Shown piece after piece: positions 63,471-64,000 of a DNA stretch of 64,000 bases. A model generated the notes under the pieces. The model was given only the letters and a program-made list of their open reading frames with translations. It was not told the origin of the DNA and did no database searches. Where the stretch lies: assembly GCF_041020765.1 (NCBI RefSeq), contig NZ_JBEUEJ010000007.1. The stretch is one strand, 5' to 3'. A program made the translations under genes and the position numbers. This DNA is from Kineococcus terrestris (lineage in GTDB: Bacteria; Actinomycetota; Actinomycetes; Actinomycetales; Kineococcaceae). The stretch's first letter is position 1. Each line of letters begins with the position of its first letter.

Positions 63471-64000
63471 GTGCTGAGCGGGACGGACGGGCGGGACGAC
63501 GGGCGGCTGCTGCGCCAGGTGCTGGACGTGCGGCCCCTGGCGGGGCGCGAGGACGTCTTCGCGGGGGCGAACCTGCCGCACTGGCGCCCGCGCCTGTTCG
63601 GCGGGCAGGTGCTCGGGCAGGCCGCGGTGGCCGCCGGCCGCACCGCACCGGCCGACCGGGTGCTGCACTCGATGCACGCCTACTTCCTGCGCCCGGGCGA
63701 CCCGGACGTGCCGGTGGAGCTGTCGGTGGAGCGGCTGCGCGACGGGCGCTCCTTCTCCGCCCGCCGCGTGCAGGCCCTGCAGGACGGCGCGCCGATCCTG
63801 TCGGGCATCGCCTCCTTCCAGGTGCCCGCCGAGGGCCTGGACCACGCCCGCCCGGCGCCCGACGTGCCCGGTCCCGAGGGCCTGCCCAGCGACGCCGAGC
63901 TGCTGGAGGCGCTGGACCACCCCGCGGCCCGGCTCATGGCCCGCGCCCGGCCGGTGGAGCTGCGGCACGTCGACGAGGCGATCTACGCCGCGCCCGCCGC
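63471..64000 (+). CDS. Acyl-CoA thioesterase II (TesB-like), partial
   Basis: The reading frame from GTG 63471 is open to the window edge (176 codons). It gives LLRQVLDVRPLAGREDVFAG, HWRPRLFGGQVLGQAAVAAG, LHSMHAYFLRPGDPDVPVEL and ERLRDGRSFSARRVQALQDG, the first hot-dog domain of TesB-type acyl-CoA thioesterases, which hydrolyse medium- and long-chain acyl-CoAs. The second hot-dog with the catalytic Asp lies outside the window. TAGCCT ends seven bases before the GTG, so the transcript is probably leaderless. Confidence 0.88.
   Translation, partial: MLSGTDGRDDGRLLRQVLDVRPLAGREDVFAGANLPHWRPRLFGGQVLGQAAVAAGRTAPADRVLHSMHAYFLRPGDPDVPVELSVERLRDGRSFSARRVQALQDGAPILSGIASFQVPAEGLDHARPAPDVPGPEGLPSDAELLEALDHPAARLMARARPVELRHVDEAIYAAPA

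Overview
This window is chromosomal DNA from a very GC-rich actinobacterium. The evidence is third-position G/C in almost every codon, frequent GTG starts, 4-bp GTGA/ATGA overlaps within operons, and actinobacterial marker genes: the clpP1-clpP2 pair, a WhiB7-type regulator, an AfsR/SARP-like BTAD regulator, a RamB-type regulator, GTP-dependent PEP carboxykinase, and a mycothiol-linked DsbA-fold protein. The general look fits Kineosporiaceae (Kineococcus-like), but the genus is a guess. I see no insertion sequence, prophage, CRISPR array or rRNA.

Layout. 0-2.8 kb: an acyl-CoA dehydrogenase/acyl-CoA ligase pair behind a palindromic operator, with a run of 43 C at the very edge. 2.9-7.7 kb: valS, then a padR-ino1 operon with a visible promoter and operator. 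7.8-12.2 kb: two MarR regulators, the second leading an operon with an MFS exporter and a YceI protein that share carboxypeptidase-regulatory-like domains. 12.2-23.6 kb: clpX, clpP2, clpP1, tig, tRNA-Pro, tRNA-Gly, an EVE-type gene, glycerate kinase, nei, rpiB, a DsbA-like gene and pepN. This mirrors the gene order I recall around Rv2457c-Rv2467 of Mycobacterium tuberculosis. 23.6-27.5 kb: a WhiB7-like regulator, a small GNAT-like gene and a 999-aa BTAD/NB-ARC regulator, tied together by 11-bp-period direct repeats. 27.8-33.4 kb: a five-gene nucleoside uptake and hydrolysis operon.

33.5-42.3 kb is the most interesting part. A seven-gene operon (oligopeptide-type substrate-binding lipoprotein, two permeases, a fused double ATPase, a luciferase-like flavin monooxygenase, a fused CMD/alkylhydroperoxidase-like protein and a frameshifted VOC protein) lies behind a well-formed S-box (SAM-I clan) riboswitch with its own TTGACA promoter. 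The combination points to import and oxidative breakdown of an unknown sulfur compound when S-adenosylmethionine is low.

42.4-53.4 kb: malQ and a divergent prolyl oligopeptidase, an MscS channel, an SDR-DUF2867 protein, a truncated haemoglobin, an APH(6)-like kinase, a flavoprotein disulfide reductase lacking the usual C-terminal His/Glu, and a lipoprotein/membrane protein pair. 53.4-64 kb: two GNATs, RidA, an ABC-2 transporter with its TetR regulator (which seems to start at CTG), an SDR divergent from an MmyB-type regulator, a RamB-type regulator divergent from pckG, a quinone reductase, and a TesB-type thioesterase running off the end.

Many single genes have a TANNNT-like -10 box ending 6-7 bases before GTG/ATG, the mark of leaderless transcripts, whereas operon-internal genes use stop/start overlaps or strong Shine-Dalgarno sequences. 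Convergent genes are usually separated by perfect GC-rich hairpins without a T tract.
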